NCBI RefSeq assembly: GCF_007747795.1
Contig: NZ_CP036275.1
Span: forward strand, 4,828,001-4,892,000
DNA from: Maioricimonas rarisocia
GTDB taxonomy: Bacteria > Planctomycetota > Planctomycetia > Planctomycetales > Planctomycetaceae
Reading direction: 5' to 3'
DNA length: 64,000 nt
Position 1 is the first letter of the stretch; the number at the start of each line of letters is the position of its first letter. A model generated the notes under the pieces. The model was not told the DNA's origin. It saw nothing but the letters and a program-made list of their open reading frames with translations, and ran no database searches. Positions 55,857 through 64,000 of the stretch are shown piece after piece. Both the position numbers and the translations under genes were made by a program.

Positions 55857-56924
55857 TCAGGCGGAAGGCAACTCAGACACGTTTCTTCGGGCGGTGGCTC
55901 CTCGCAACGAGAGCGTCAGTGCCAGCGCGAGCCCGGCAAGAAAGATGCACAGGCTGTACAGCTGCGAGATCGTCAATCCGGTCCCCAGCTGGCTTCCCTC
56001 ATCGTTGCGCAGGAACTCGATCAGGAATCGGCTGATCGGGTAGAGAATGCAGGCGAGCGCAAAGACGTCGCCATCGTGACGCCGGCGGGGAAAGTACATC
56101 GCCGTCACGAACGCCAGCACGAACCCGTTGATGGCACTGTAGACCTGCGTGGGATGAACCGGGTACGTGGCTATCGCCTGCGGATCGAGAAATCCGCGCT
56201 CGGCGAGACTGTTGAACGGCACACTGCCGGCCGGAAAGGTAATGGCCCAGGGAAGCGTACACGCGTCGCCGTAGCAGCAGCCGTTCATCAGGCAGCCCAG
56301 GCGACCAAAGGCGATGCCGATGAAGACCGACGGCGTCAGCACGTCTGCCAGCCGTAGCGGTGACAGCTTGCGGAGGTAGCAGAAGGTGAAGTAGCCGATC
56401 GCCCCGCCGACCATGCCGCCGACGAGGACGAGTCCCCCCTGCCGCAGATCAATCGCGGCACGCAGCAGTTCGCCGCCCGACTTCCCGGCAAAGACGTGAT
56501 GGCCGTACTGCAGCAGGTAGAAGAGGCGTCCACCAACAACGCCGGAAACCAGAATCCAGAAGCCGGCATCGAGAATCGTTTCGCGGTCGATCCCGTTGGC
56601 GTCGGCACGCCGATAGGCGAACCAGACGGCACACAGGAATCCGATCAACAGCATGAACCCGTAGCCGAAGATCGGGAAGCTGCTCGCGTTCACAAACTGA
56701 CCGACCAGGCTCGTGACGACCAGTCCGACCGCCCAGACCAGCAGGCCGGACCGCTCACCTTCGGGCAGCGAGAACCGGTTGCGAACAAAACGGAATCCGA
56801 ACCAGAGCAGCCCGCCGATGAGCCAGAGCACAGCGATGCCGGGACCGGAGATTCCCGACTGAGGGTCGGTCTTCCACAGGGCCCACGGCTGGTCCAGAAA
56901 GATGCGAATGAGTGTCTGACGCAC
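55857..56924 (-). CDS. lgt: Prolipoprotein diacylglyceryl transferase
   Basis: 355 residues, longer than the usual 270-300 because of extra helices. Transfers diacylglycerol from phosphatidylglycerol to the lipobox Cys of prolipoproteins in the inner membrane. Seven or more hydrophobic helices. Family motifs are QGGLVLVGGMVGG, the Lgt signature GRLGCLMNGCCYGDACTLPW, and the closing FLIEFLRNDEGSQLG. The N-terminal 60 residues (including GLLWFGFRFVRNRFSLPEGERSG) are unusual. Likely supports the lipoprotein at 49081 and others. panC ends 50 bases upstream of its start on the same strand. Confidence 0.94.
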   Translation of the reverse strand: MRQTLIRIFLDQPWALWKTDPQSGISGPGIAVLWLIGGLLWFGFRFVRNRFSLPEGERSGLLVWAVGLVVTSLVGQFVNASSFPIFGYGFMLLIGFLCAVWFAYRRADANGIDRETILDAGFWILVSGVVGGRLFYLLQYGHHVFAGKSGGELLRAAIDLRQGGLVLVGGMVGGAIGYFTFCYLRKLSPLRLADVLTPSVFIGIAFGRLGCLMNGCCYGDACTLPWAITFPAGSVPFNSLAERGFLDPQAIATYPVHPTQVYSAINGFVLAFVTAMYFPRRRHDGDVFALACILYPISRFLIEFLRNDEGSQLGTGLTISQLYSLCIFLAGLALALTLSLRGATARRNVSELPSA

Positions 56925-56974
56925 GGAACGGCTTTCTGTCTCGTTCTGGGAACCGAAGCGGCTCCGGGAATCGC

Positions 56975-57853
56975 TCAGCCCGGGGGAAGCTGAATCAGCT
57001 GATTGTCGATCAGTCGCGTGCTCCCCACGCGGGCCGCGATCAGGGTTACCATCCGCGACTGCGGCGACGTCAGCAGTTCGAGAGTGTCCGGATCGGCGAT
57101 GACGGCGTAATCCGGCTCAATCAGGTCCGGTTCATTCAGGTGATCCCACATCTCCTGCTGCACAGCAGCGACGTCGGTGGCTCCTTCGCGAAATCGCGCG
57201 TCGGCCATCTGCATGGCCTCAAACAGCCTCACCGCCGCTGCACGCTCTTCGGCACTCAGGTACGCGTTGCGGCTGCTCATTGCCAGACCATCCTCTTCGC
57301 GGACGGTCGGGCAGACGTCAATCTCGACGGGCAGATTCAGGTCGGCCACCATGCGGCGAATGAGTGTCTGCTGCTGGTAGTCCTTCGCCCCGAAAAACGC
57401 GACGTCCGGCTGAATCAGATTCAGCAGCTTGAGGACGACCGTCGCCACTCCCCGGAAGTGGCCGGGCCGGCTGCTCCCTTCGAGCACATCCGAGAGCCCC
57501 GACACTTCGACCCATGTGCTGAAACCATCCGGATAGATGACCTCCGACGTCGGCATGAACACAAGTCGGACGCCCGCTTCGCTGCACTTCTTCAGATCGT
57601 CGTCGATCGGTCGCGGATACTTCGCGAGGTCCTCCCCCTCGCCGAACTGCGTGGGGTTCACGAAGATCCAGACGACCACGAAATCGCACTTCTCGACCGC
57701 CCGGCGGATCAGGCTGACGTGCCCCTCATGCAGGGCCCCCATCGTCGGAACGCAGCCGATCCGTTGCCCCTGAGAGCGTGCACGGCGTACCGCCGTACGC
57801 AGTTCCCGAGGGCTGGTGGTGACAACAAGTTCCTGAGGGTTGCTCATGAGCAT
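56975..57853 (-). CDS. panC: Pantoate-beta-alanine ligase (pantothenate synthetase)
   Basis: 292 residues from the ATG at 57853, chosen because the upstream stop and this start form TGATG; starts at 57856 (GTG) and 57847 are alternatives. Condenses pantoate and beta-alanine with ATP in the coenzyme A pathway. Motifs: VPTMGALHEGHVSLI (HIGH-type), FVNPTQFGEGEDLAKYPR, FGAKDYQQQTLIRRMV, MSSRNAYLS. Complete and active-looking. The gene begins inside the end of a pseudokinase gene, an unusual partner; panB is not near. Confidence 0.95.
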   Translation of the reverse strand: MLMSNPQELVVTTSPRELRTAVRRARSQGQRIGCVPTMGALHEGHVSLIRRAVEKCDFVVVWIFVNPTQFGEGEDLAKYPRPIDDDLKKCSEAGVRLVFMPTSEVIYPDGFSTWVEVSGLSDVLEGSSRPGHFRGVATVVLKLLNLIQPDVAFFGAKDYQQQTLIRRMVADLNLPVEIDVCPTVREEDGLAMSSRNAYLSAEERAAAVRLFEAMQMADARFREGATDVAAVQQEMWDHLNEPDLIEPDYAVIADPDTLELLTSPQSRMVTLIAARVGSTRLIDNQLIQLPPG

Positions 57854-60189
57854 CACATGGGAGGCCGGAGGGGCGCTGCGACAGTTCGCGACGGTTCGGA
57901 ATTATAGGGAGTCGACGCCGCCTTCAGTATCGGACGGGGATCGAAACCGGGCGCATCCGGCGATCGGCGAATCGCCTGCCAGCGATCGATCTGTGCCGAC
58001 GCGACGTCCCGGACGTCCCTGCCCACGAACGTAAACTCGTCGATCAGCAGACCATCGATGTCGAGGTGACTGCTCTCCAGCGGTTCGAGAAGTCCCTCTG
58101 TCGGGTCGAAGCGGCCGAACACCGTTGTGCCGGCCATCAGCAACGAGCCCTCCCCGACGATCTGCATGCCAGGCAGCGGCTCGGGCAGATCGCCGGCCGT
58201 CACCAGTTCGACCAGTGCGGCGCCGCTGGCCGGCAGGGCGAACGCGCAGTCGACCAGTTCGAGAAAAATCCCGCGAACCGAAGCCGCATCCGCCACCACC
58301 AGTCGCAACAGACCTCCCGACTCCCGCAGAGTCACCCGTTCGGCGGTCAGGCGCGTGGCGCTCGGCACCTCGAACAACGGCCCCGTGCCCAGTTTCAACA
58401 CGTTCGCGACGGTCAGTCCGGCGGTTCGTGAGAGTGCCGTCAAACCAGCCCCATCGCCAACGAAAGCCACATTCTCGCAAACCAGCTGACCGGCTGTGGG
58501 ATCCTGCTCATCGATCGCCCGCCACGTCACGGTGGCCGATCGATTCACGGTGGCCAATCGATTCAAGGTCGCCGGTCCGCTGGACGCACTCCGGATGATG
58601 CAGTTCCGCAGGGTCAGCGACTGGGATTCGACCTGCAGGAGCCCCACCGGGCTGTCGGCGACGAGATCCACGTTCTCCAGAGTGACGTGCTCGGCCCACA
58701 GCCGCAGCGGTTGCTCGTCGATCCGGATCACCGGGCGGCTCCCGGGCACGCCTCGAACCGTCAGACTCCCGACAGTGGCGATGTCCGAGGCGCGATACGG
58801 CCCCGGCTGATCGAGAACAATCACTCCCTGACGCGGTACCGTCGGCAGCGCGAGCCCGTTTGAGGCATCGGTCGCATCGTCTTCGATTTCGCCGGAAGCG
58901 GCTTCGGATGCATCGTCCCCCGATGCAGGAACGGTGCCGGCCAGCGGTTGCTGCAGGCTGGCCGGCATATGGGAGACGATCTGCAGCAGCAGGTCCTGCC
59001 CCGTCTCGGGGCGCAGCGCACCGAAGCCGGCGACCATCGCCAGACAGGCGGCCGCAGTCAGCACAAGCTTTCGAGCCGGGGACCAGGACGGCTCCCCCGG
59101 ACGCATCCCTGCCACCGCGGGCAGGTCGAATGCCGACCGGAATCGGGCCACGGTCTGCCGGGCCCCCGACGTGGGCCGCCCCAGATGCGTTGCCAGTTGC
59201 TGAAAGCTCTGCGGTCGTCGCTCCGGATCGCGCTGTGTCAGCGCGGCGATCGTCTCGGCCAGTGCCGCCGGTGTGTCCGGAGCCCACTCCCGTACGTCGA
59301 CGACATCGCGAGACTGGTGCGCGGCCAGCTTGGCCAGAGGGTCTCCGGTCGGAAACGGCGGTCTCCCGCACACCAGTTCCCACAGCAGGCACCCGAAAGC
59401 ATACAGATCGCCTGCCGTCGTCGCCGGCTGTCCGGTCCCGATCCGTTCCGGGGCGGTCCCGTCGTAGCAGCTCGGGGGGAGTTCGGCATGGATGGTGAGC
59501 TCGGGATTCATTGACGCCAGAACTCCGGCATGCAGCAGGACGGCGTCTCCCCGCTCAGTCAGAACCACATTGCGAAGCCGCACATCGCCATGCAGCAGTC
59601 CTGCCGCTTCCAGGCGGGCGAGCCCGTCGACAATCTGACGTGCGACGGCGATCACGACGTCGACGGGATAGCGACCGCGGCGAAGCAGCAGCGCGTCGAG
59701 TGACGGACCGTCGACAAAGGGAGTGACGACGATGAGCGCGTCATCCGATTCGTCACACCCCTGCGGGATGGCGATCGTGGGATGGGACAGATCCGTCGCC
59801 ACTTCGAGAAACTGACGAAGCCGCTGCACGGCCTGTCGCCGGGTGTCGGCCGGACTCCGGAAGGTCGTCAGCAGGCAACGCTGCCCGGTAGGCAGGTGTC
59901 GCGCGACGTAGGTGGTGGCCCGTCCGTCCGAAGTCCCCGATTGGGCGAGAAGGACGCATGGCCCAATGCGGAGCTGGTCGGCATGGCCGGCGTGGAGATG
60001 ACGCGCCTGGAAGGGCGTCAGACTCCCTTGCTGCATGAGGGCATCGATCCAGACGGAGTCGAACGCCGGCAGGCTGCGTGCGAGCCGGCTCACGCGTCGG
60101 CGGCTCCGCTGAATCTCAGCGGGCGAGCAGAGCGAAAGTTCTTTGAGTGCCGTCAGCAGTTCCTGGGAAGGGGCCTGCACGCTGTCCAT
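57853..60189 (-). CDS. Membrane pseudokinase with beta-helix-like extracytoplasmic domain
   Basis: 778 residues from the ATG at 60189 (MDSVQAPSQELL). The planctomycete kinase lead LTPFQARHL is present at 58-66. The kinase fold is recognisable to about 340: catalytic loop HGDVRLRNV (200-208), APE (247-249) and DLYAFG. Yet the glycine loop is lost (AQSGTSDGRA), the beta-3 Lys is Thr (CLLTTF) and DFG is HAG (220-222), so ATP/Mg binding and phosphotransfer should fail. A helix at about 374-392 crosses the membrane. Residues 480-750 have short repeating strands (LTVRGVPGSRPVIRIDEQPL, VTLENVDLVADSPVG) suggesting a right-handed beta-helix. Stop overlaps the panC start by one base. Confidence 0.85.
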   Translation of the reverse strand: MDSVQAPSQELLTALKELSLCSPAEIQRSRRRVSRLARSLPAFDSVWIDALMQQGSLTPFQARHLHAGHADQLRIGPCVLLAQSGTSDGRATTYVARHLPTGQRCLLTTFRSPADTRRQAVQRLRQFLEVATDLSHPTIAIPQGCDESDDALIVVTPFVDGPSLDALLLRRGRYPVDVVIAVARQIVDGLARLEAAGLLHGDVRLRNVVLTERGDAVLLHAGVLASMNPELTIHAELPPSCYDGTAPERIGTGQPATTAGDLYAFGCLLWELVCGRPPFPTGDPLAKLAAHQSRDVVDVREWAPDTPAALAETIAALTQRDPERRPQSFQQLATHLGRPTSGARQTVARFRSAFDLPAVAGMRPGEPSWSPARKLVLTAAACLAMVAGFGALRPETGQDLLLQIVSHMPASLQQPLAGTVPASGDDASEAASGEIEDDATDASNGLALPTVPRQGVIVLDQPGPYRASDIATVGSLTVRGVPGSRPVIRIDEQPLRLWAEHVTLENVDLVADSPVGLLQVESQSLTLRNCIIRSASSGPATLNRLATVNRSATVTWRAIDEQDPTAGQLVCENVAFVGDGAGLTALSRTAGLTVANVLKLGTGPLFEVPSATRLTAERVTLRESGGLLRLVVADAASVRGIFLELVDCAFALPASGAALVELVTAGDLPEPLPGMQIVGEGSLLMAGTTVFGRFDPTEGLLEPLESSHLDIDGLLIDEFTFVGRDVRDVASAQIDRWQAIRRSPDAPGFDPRPILKAASTPYNSEPSRTVAAPLRPPM

Positions 60190-60991
60190 CCATGGATCAT
60201 GAAACCGGTGAATCCGATGCGGCGGATTTATCCCACATGAAAGCCGGTGGGACAAGACGAGCCGCCAATCGCCCCGTCCGGGAGTGTCGTGTCGATCGCA
60301 CTCCCAACAACAAACAAGTCCCAGATGCGAAATTCTCGCAACAGAACGGGATTGCACGCTTTTCGTCTTCGAGCGACCTTTTCGAGAGACGGAAAAAATG
60401 CAAGAATTCGATCGGCGACGGTTGATGACATCGCTGTTCGCCCGGGCAATTCAGTTTGCCATTCCTACTCATCGTCATACCAGTTACTCAGCCTCGTTGG
60501 GCCGACCACGACACCAGGAGTGGTGAGGTCGAAGCAGAGGGGGGATCTCGTGTCCCTTCCAGAGTCATGTCGGCGGCATGTTTCGCCGCCGGTGATGGTG
60601 GTCAGCATCGGTTCTTCCGTGCGACTTCGCGCGGCGTGCGGATATGATCGCCCCTCGAAACAGCGCCCGTCCCGTTCGCACAGCCGAACGTCCGCCGGCA
60701 CGTCGTCCGTACGACACCGGTCCGGCCTCTTCTGGACGGGCAGACCGCTTCCGCTCCGGCCCACACACGTCGATTCCGCTCTTTCAGCCGATCGACCCGC
60801 TCCGCCGCCTTCCGATTCGCGAGAATCGCGGCGATTTGCCCACGGATCGGGCAGGACGGTCCGTGTTTTGCAGCTTTCATCAGCTCGGCGGATCACGAGC
60901 ACACGCACGCGTCTGCGCCGGTGTCGCTCGTTGACCACCGCTTACAACAGGTTGCCCCCGTTCCGGTGCGGCAACAAGGAGCATGCACCCT
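60190..60991. other. Long gene-free interval upstream of korA
   Basis: About 800 bases, the longest gap in the window. Divergent promoters for the pseudokinase and korAB must be here. Short frames on both strands lack family resemblance. I see one GGGAGTG/CACTCCC inverted repeat around 60280-60307 and an AAGGAG at 60976-60981 belonging to korA. A small RNA or leader cannot be excluded. Confidence 0.45.
60976..60981 (+). promoter_or_regulatory. Ribosome-binding site that decides the korA start
   Basis: AAGGAG lies 1 base before the ATG at 60983 but 10 bases before the in-frame ATG at 60992, which therefore is the better start. Confidence 0.7.
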
Positions 60992-62869
60992 ATGTCAGTC
61001 TCTGAACAGGCCACTCCGCAAGGGGGCGAGAAGCCGCTCGAACAGGTCGAATCGGTCGTCATTCGATTCTGCGGAGACAGCGGCGACGGAATGCAGCTCG
61101 CCGGGACGCAGTTCACCAATGTCTCCGCCGCGTTCGGAAACGACGTCAGCACGCTGCCCGACTTTCCCGCCGAGATCCGGGCTCCTGCCGGGTCGCTCGC
61201 CGGCGTGAGCGGTTTTCAGCTCTGCTTCTCCAGCCACGATATCTTCACCCCCGGCGACGAAGTCGACACGCTCGTCGCGATGAACCCTGCCGCGCTGAAA
61301 ACGAACCTGCGCGACCTGAAGCGGGGAGGAACGCTGATCGCCAACGATGATGCGTTCGAAAAGAGCAACCTGGGGAAGGCCCACTACGATCACAATCCGC
61401 TCGACGACGAAGAGACCGTTGCCCCCTACCATCTGCACCGCGTCCCGATGACCCGGCTGACACGGGACTCGGTCGAGGGCCTCGGGCTCTCGCAGCGCGA
61501 GGCCGATCGCTGCAAGAACTTCTTCGCCCTTGGGCTGGTCTACTGGCTCTACGACCGGGATGCGACTCCTACCGAAGACTGGGTGCGGGCGAAGTTCGGC
61601 AAGAACCCCTCGCTCGTCGAAGCGAACCTGCGGGCTCTGAAGGCCGGCTACAACTACGGCTACTCGACCGAAGCCTTCACCGTCCACTACCAGGTGAGCC
61701 CGGCAAAACTCCCTCCAGGACGCTACCGCAAAATCACCGGCAACGAGGCACTCGCCTTCGGTCTGGCCACCGCCGCGAAGCTTGCCGACACCGAGCTGTT
61801 TTACGGTGGCTACCCCATTACGCCGGCCAGTGACATCCTGCACGAACTCTCCCGTCTGAAGAACTTCGGGGTGAAGACCTTCCAGGCCGAGGACGAGATC
61901 GCCGCGATCACCTCCGTCATCGGCGCCGCCTTCGGCGGCTCGCTCGCGGTGACAGCCAGCAGTGGTCCCGGCATTGCCCTCAAGGGGGAAGGGATCGGCC
62001 TGGGCGTCATGACCGAGTTGCCACTGGTCATCGTCAACGTTCAGCGTGGCGGCCCCAGTACCGGTCTGCCGACCAAAACCGAACAGTCGGACCTGTTCCT
62101 GACGTACTTCGGTCGCAACGGCGACTGTCCGATTCCGGTACTGGCAGCCCAGTCCCCCGGCGACTGCTTCGAGATGGCACAGGAGGCACTCCGTCTGGCG
62201 GTTGACTTCATGACGCCCGTGTTTCTCCTCACCGACGGCTATATCGCCAACGGGGCCGAACCATGGCGGATTCCAAACGTTGACGAACTGCGGCCAATCA
62301 AGGTGCAGCATCCGGCAGATGTCAACGGGAACGGAGACGGCTTCCTCCCGTACAAGCGGGATGAGCGGCTGGTCCGCCCCTGGGCGATTCCCGGCACCCC
62401 GGGTCTCGAACACCGGCTGGGGGGACTCGAAAAGGCCGACCCGACCGGCAACGTCTCGTACGACCCGGACAATCACGAGCACATGACGAAGGTGCGGCAG
62501 GAGAAGGTGGACGGCATCGCGCAGGCCATTCCCGAACAGGACGTGTTCGGCCCCGAAGACGGTGAACTGCTGGTCGTCAGCTGGGGTGGTACCTATGGTG
62601 CCGTCAGAACCGCCGTCGAGAATGCCCAGAGGAACGGCCAGTCCGTCGCCCACTGCCATCTGCGTTACATCAACCCGTTTCCGCGGAATCTCGAGGACAT
62701 CCTGCGCAGCTATCGCCGCGTGCTCGTCCCCGAACTGAACAGCGGTCAGCTCCGGCTGATCCTGAGGGCGAAGTTTCTGGTGGACGCGCAGGGTTATAAC
62801 AAAGTGAAGGGGAAGCCGTTTCTCGTCACCGAACTGACTGAAGAAATCAACAAGATGCTGCAGAGCTGA
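60992..62869 (+). CDS. korA: 2-oxoacid:ferredoxin oxidoreductase, gamma-alpha fusion subunit
   Basis: 625 residues. Oxidatively decarboxylates a 2-oxoacid (2-oxoglutarate most likely for this type) to acyl-CoA with ferredoxin as acceptor. N-terminal gamma domain (about 20-200: [19 protein letters not shown]), then alpha domain (about 240-600: [83 protein letters not shown]). Pyruvate versus 2-oxoglutarate specificity cannot be told by eye, but the two-subunit gamma-alpha plus beta layout is the KorAB form. korB follows 93 bases downstream. Confidence 0.94.
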   Translation: MSVSEQATPQGGEKPLEQVESVVIRFCGDSGDGMQLAGTQFTNVSAAFGNDVSTLPDFPAEIRAPAGSLAGVSGFQLCFSSHDIFTPGDEVDTLVAMNPAALKTNLRDLKRGGTLIANDDAFEKSNLGKAHYDHNPLDDEETVAPYHLHRVPMTRLTRDSVEGLGLSQREADRCKNFFALGLVYWLYDRDATPTEDWVRAKFGKNPSLVEANLRALKAGYNYGYSTEAFTVHYQVSPAKLPPGRYRKITGNEALAFGLATAAKLADTELFYGGYPITPASDILHELSRLKNFGVKTFQAEDEIAAITSVIGAAFGGSLAVTASSGPGIALKGEGIGLGVMTELPLVIVNVQRGGPSTGLPTKTEQSDLFLTYFGRNGDCPIPVLAAQSPGDCFEMAQEALRLAVDFMTPVFLLTDGYIANGAEPWRIPNVDELRPIKVQHPADVNGNGDGFLPYKRDERLVRPWAIPGTPGLEHRLGGLEKADPTGNVSYDPDNHEHMTKVRQEKVDGIAQAIPEQDVFGPEDGELLVVSWGGTYGAVRTAVENAQRNGQSVAHCHLRYINPFPRNLEDILRSYRRVLVPELNSGQLRLILRAKFLVDAQGYNKVKGKPFLVTELTEEINKMLQS

Positions 62870-62962
62870 CCTGACCGGTCGGTGGACCACCGGTCGACAT
62901 TGAACAATGCCCGCCATGACAGATGGCACCGAGACTCTCAGCAGAGTAGAAGGCTGCTCACC

Positions 62963-63985
62963 ATGAGTACCGAAGTTTCACTGCCTGTGCTCAGCCCCAA
63001 GGACTTCGCCAGCGATCAGGAAATTCGCTGGTGTCCCCGCTGCGGCGACTACTCCATCCTCGCCCAGGTCAAGAAGGTTCTGCCGACGCTTGGCATCCCC
63101 CGCGAAAACTTCGCGTTTATTTCCGGCATCGGATGCTCGAGCCGCTTCCCCTATTACGTCGACACGTACGGACTGCACAGTATTCACGGTCGGGCCCCGG
63201 CGATTGCCACCGGACTGAAGATCGCCCGCCCCGACCTGCAGGTCTGGGTGATCACCGGTGATGGCGATGGCCTGTCGATCGGAGGCAACCACCTGATGCA
63301 CGCCATCAGGCGGAACGTCGATCTCAAGATCATCATGTTCAACAACCAGATTTATGGTCTGACGAAGGGGCAGTACTCGCCAACCAGTCCGCACGGCAAG
63401 AAAACCAAGAGCACGCCGTTCGGTTCGATCGACCACCCGCTCAGCCCGCTGTCGGTCGCGATCGGGTCGGAAGCCACCTTTGTCGCCCGCAGTGTCGACG
63501 TCGACATCAAGCATCTGACCATGGTGCTCGAACGGGCCGCCCATCACCGCGGGACCGCCTTCGTCGAGGTCTACCAGGACTGCAACGTCTTCAACTCCGG
63601 TGCGTTCGAATTCGCGTCGAAGAAAGACCAGAAGCTCGATAACTGCATTTACCTCGAGCACGGCAAACCGCTGATCTTCGGCAAGAAGAACGAGCAGGGA
63701 ATCCGGATGACCGGCGACGGGCGTCCCGAAGTGGTCAACCTCGACGAGGTCAACCGCGACGACCTGCTGTTCCACGATGAGAAGGCGGACGACCCGAGTC
63801 TCGCCTTCCAGCTCGCCCGCATGCGGTGGCCCGAAGCGCCCGAACCGATGGGGGTCTTCCGTTCTGTCGAACGGCCCACCTACGACGGAGAACTCAATGA
63901 GCAGCTCGATGCTGTCATCGAGAAGAACGGCCCCGGCGACCTCGAAGCGCTGTTCAACACCGGTGATACGTGGGAAGTAACGTGA
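62963..63985 (+). CDS. korB: 2-oxoacid:ferredoxin oxidoreductase, beta subunit
   Basis: 340 residues from the ATG at 62963. Binds thiamine diphosphate (GDGDGLSIGGNHLMHAIRRN ending at NNQIYG) and the proximal iron-sulfur cluster (RWCPRCGDYSIL, the later Cys in GIGCSSRFP and QDCNVFN). Completes the enzyme with korA: together they provide ferredoxin-linked acyl-CoA synthesis next to the NAD-linked aceE route in the same window. A GTG-started gene may overlap its stop codon. Confidence 0.95.
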   Translation: MSTEVSLPVLSPKDFASDQEIRWCPRCGDYSILAQVKKVLPTLGIPRENFAFISGIGCSSRFPYYVDTYGLHSIHGRAPAIATGLKIARPDLQVWVITGDGDGLSIGGNHLMHAIRRNVDLKIIMFNNQIYGLTKGQYSPTSPHGKKTKSTPFGSIDHPLSPLSVAIGSEATFVARSVDVDIKHLTMVLERAAHHRGTAFVEVYQDCNVFNSGAFEFASKKDQKLDNCIYLEHGKPLIFGKKNEQGIRMTGDGRPEVVNLDEVNRDDLLFHDEKADDPSLAFQLARMRWPEAPEPMGVFRSVERPTYDGELNEQLDAVIEKNGPGDLEALFNTGDTWEVT

Positions 63986-64000
63986 CCGACGAGGACTCGT
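63982..64000 (+). CDS. Possible start of the next gene (3' partial)
   Basis: A GTG at 63982 overlaps the korB stop (GTGA) and reads V/M-T-D-E-D-S to the window edge. The 4-base overlap is typical of coupled genes, but six codons cannot prove a gene. Confidence 0.25.

Overview
The window is GC-rich bacterial DNA that reads as a member of the Planctomycetes (class Planctomycetia). The evidence is the gene content: Ser/Thr kinases next to an ECF-type sigma factor, DUF1592/DUF1588-type cytochrome proteins paired with DUF1552 proteins, a large membrane-bound-dehydrogenase-like protein with a CxxCH motif, PEP-CTERM proteins, and secreted PQQ-type propellers. The genus cannot be decided from sequence reading alone. 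Genes lie on both strands in short operons of two to five genes.

Region by region. 1-5132: the 3' part of a Ser/Thr kinase with a YbjN-like tail, a lipocalin-like secreted protein, three tandem small heat-shock proteins and phosphatidylserine decarboxylase. 5424-8468 (minus): a HAD hydrolase, an exported methyltransferase-propeller fusion and a Trm112-like zinc ribbon. 8634-12683: sugar isomerase, Gfo/Idh/MocA oxidoreductase and a class III aminotransferase. 12932-15597: a Cys/Gly/Tyr-rich exported protein, a sensor-less histidine kinase and a lone glutamine amidotransferase of the TrpG/PabA type. 15989-20668: aceE, its terminator, and a complete group IIC intron inserted directly behind that terminator. 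20794-23475: sigma factor plus kinase-LRR pair. 23604-30367: an accessory region with two PEP-CTERM proteins, small Cys-containing proteins, HEAT-repeat proteins and two transposase remnants. 30685-40161: esterase, DUF1592/DUF1552/ankyrin operon and a convergent dehydrogenase/cytochrome protein. 40379-44629: a hybrid histidine kinase divergent from a receiver-ATPase protein. 44896-48374: Cys-rich exported protein, exported thioredoxin-like protein and an ABC exporter. 48795-48880: tRNA-Leu(UAA). 49081-49938: lipoprotein. 49948-54247 (minus): a persulfide/sulfide-handling cluster. 54633-57853: argJ, lgt, panC. 57853-60189 (minus): a pseudokinase with a beta-helix-like tail. 60992-63985: 2-oxoacid:ferredoxin oxidoreductase KorAB.

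How genes work together. The sulfur cluster (MBL-rhodanese, methyltransferase-like protein, rhodanese-DUF2892, TauE/SafE permease, DsrE-like protein) forms a plausible persulfide oxidation, sulfur transfer and sulfite/thiosulfate export unit. The DUF1592/DUF1552/ankyrin operon and the facing dehydrogenase-like gene look like envelope redox functions typical of the phylum. The kinase-sigma, two-component and pseudokinase genes show a heavy investment in signalling. AceE and KorAB give two chemically different routes from 2-oxoacids to acyl-CoA.

The most unusual items are the group IIC intron with readable boundaries behind the aceE terminator, the pseudokinase translationally coupled to panC, the exported methyltransferase-propeller fusion, and the repeat-rich divergent region between the sulfur cluster and argJ.
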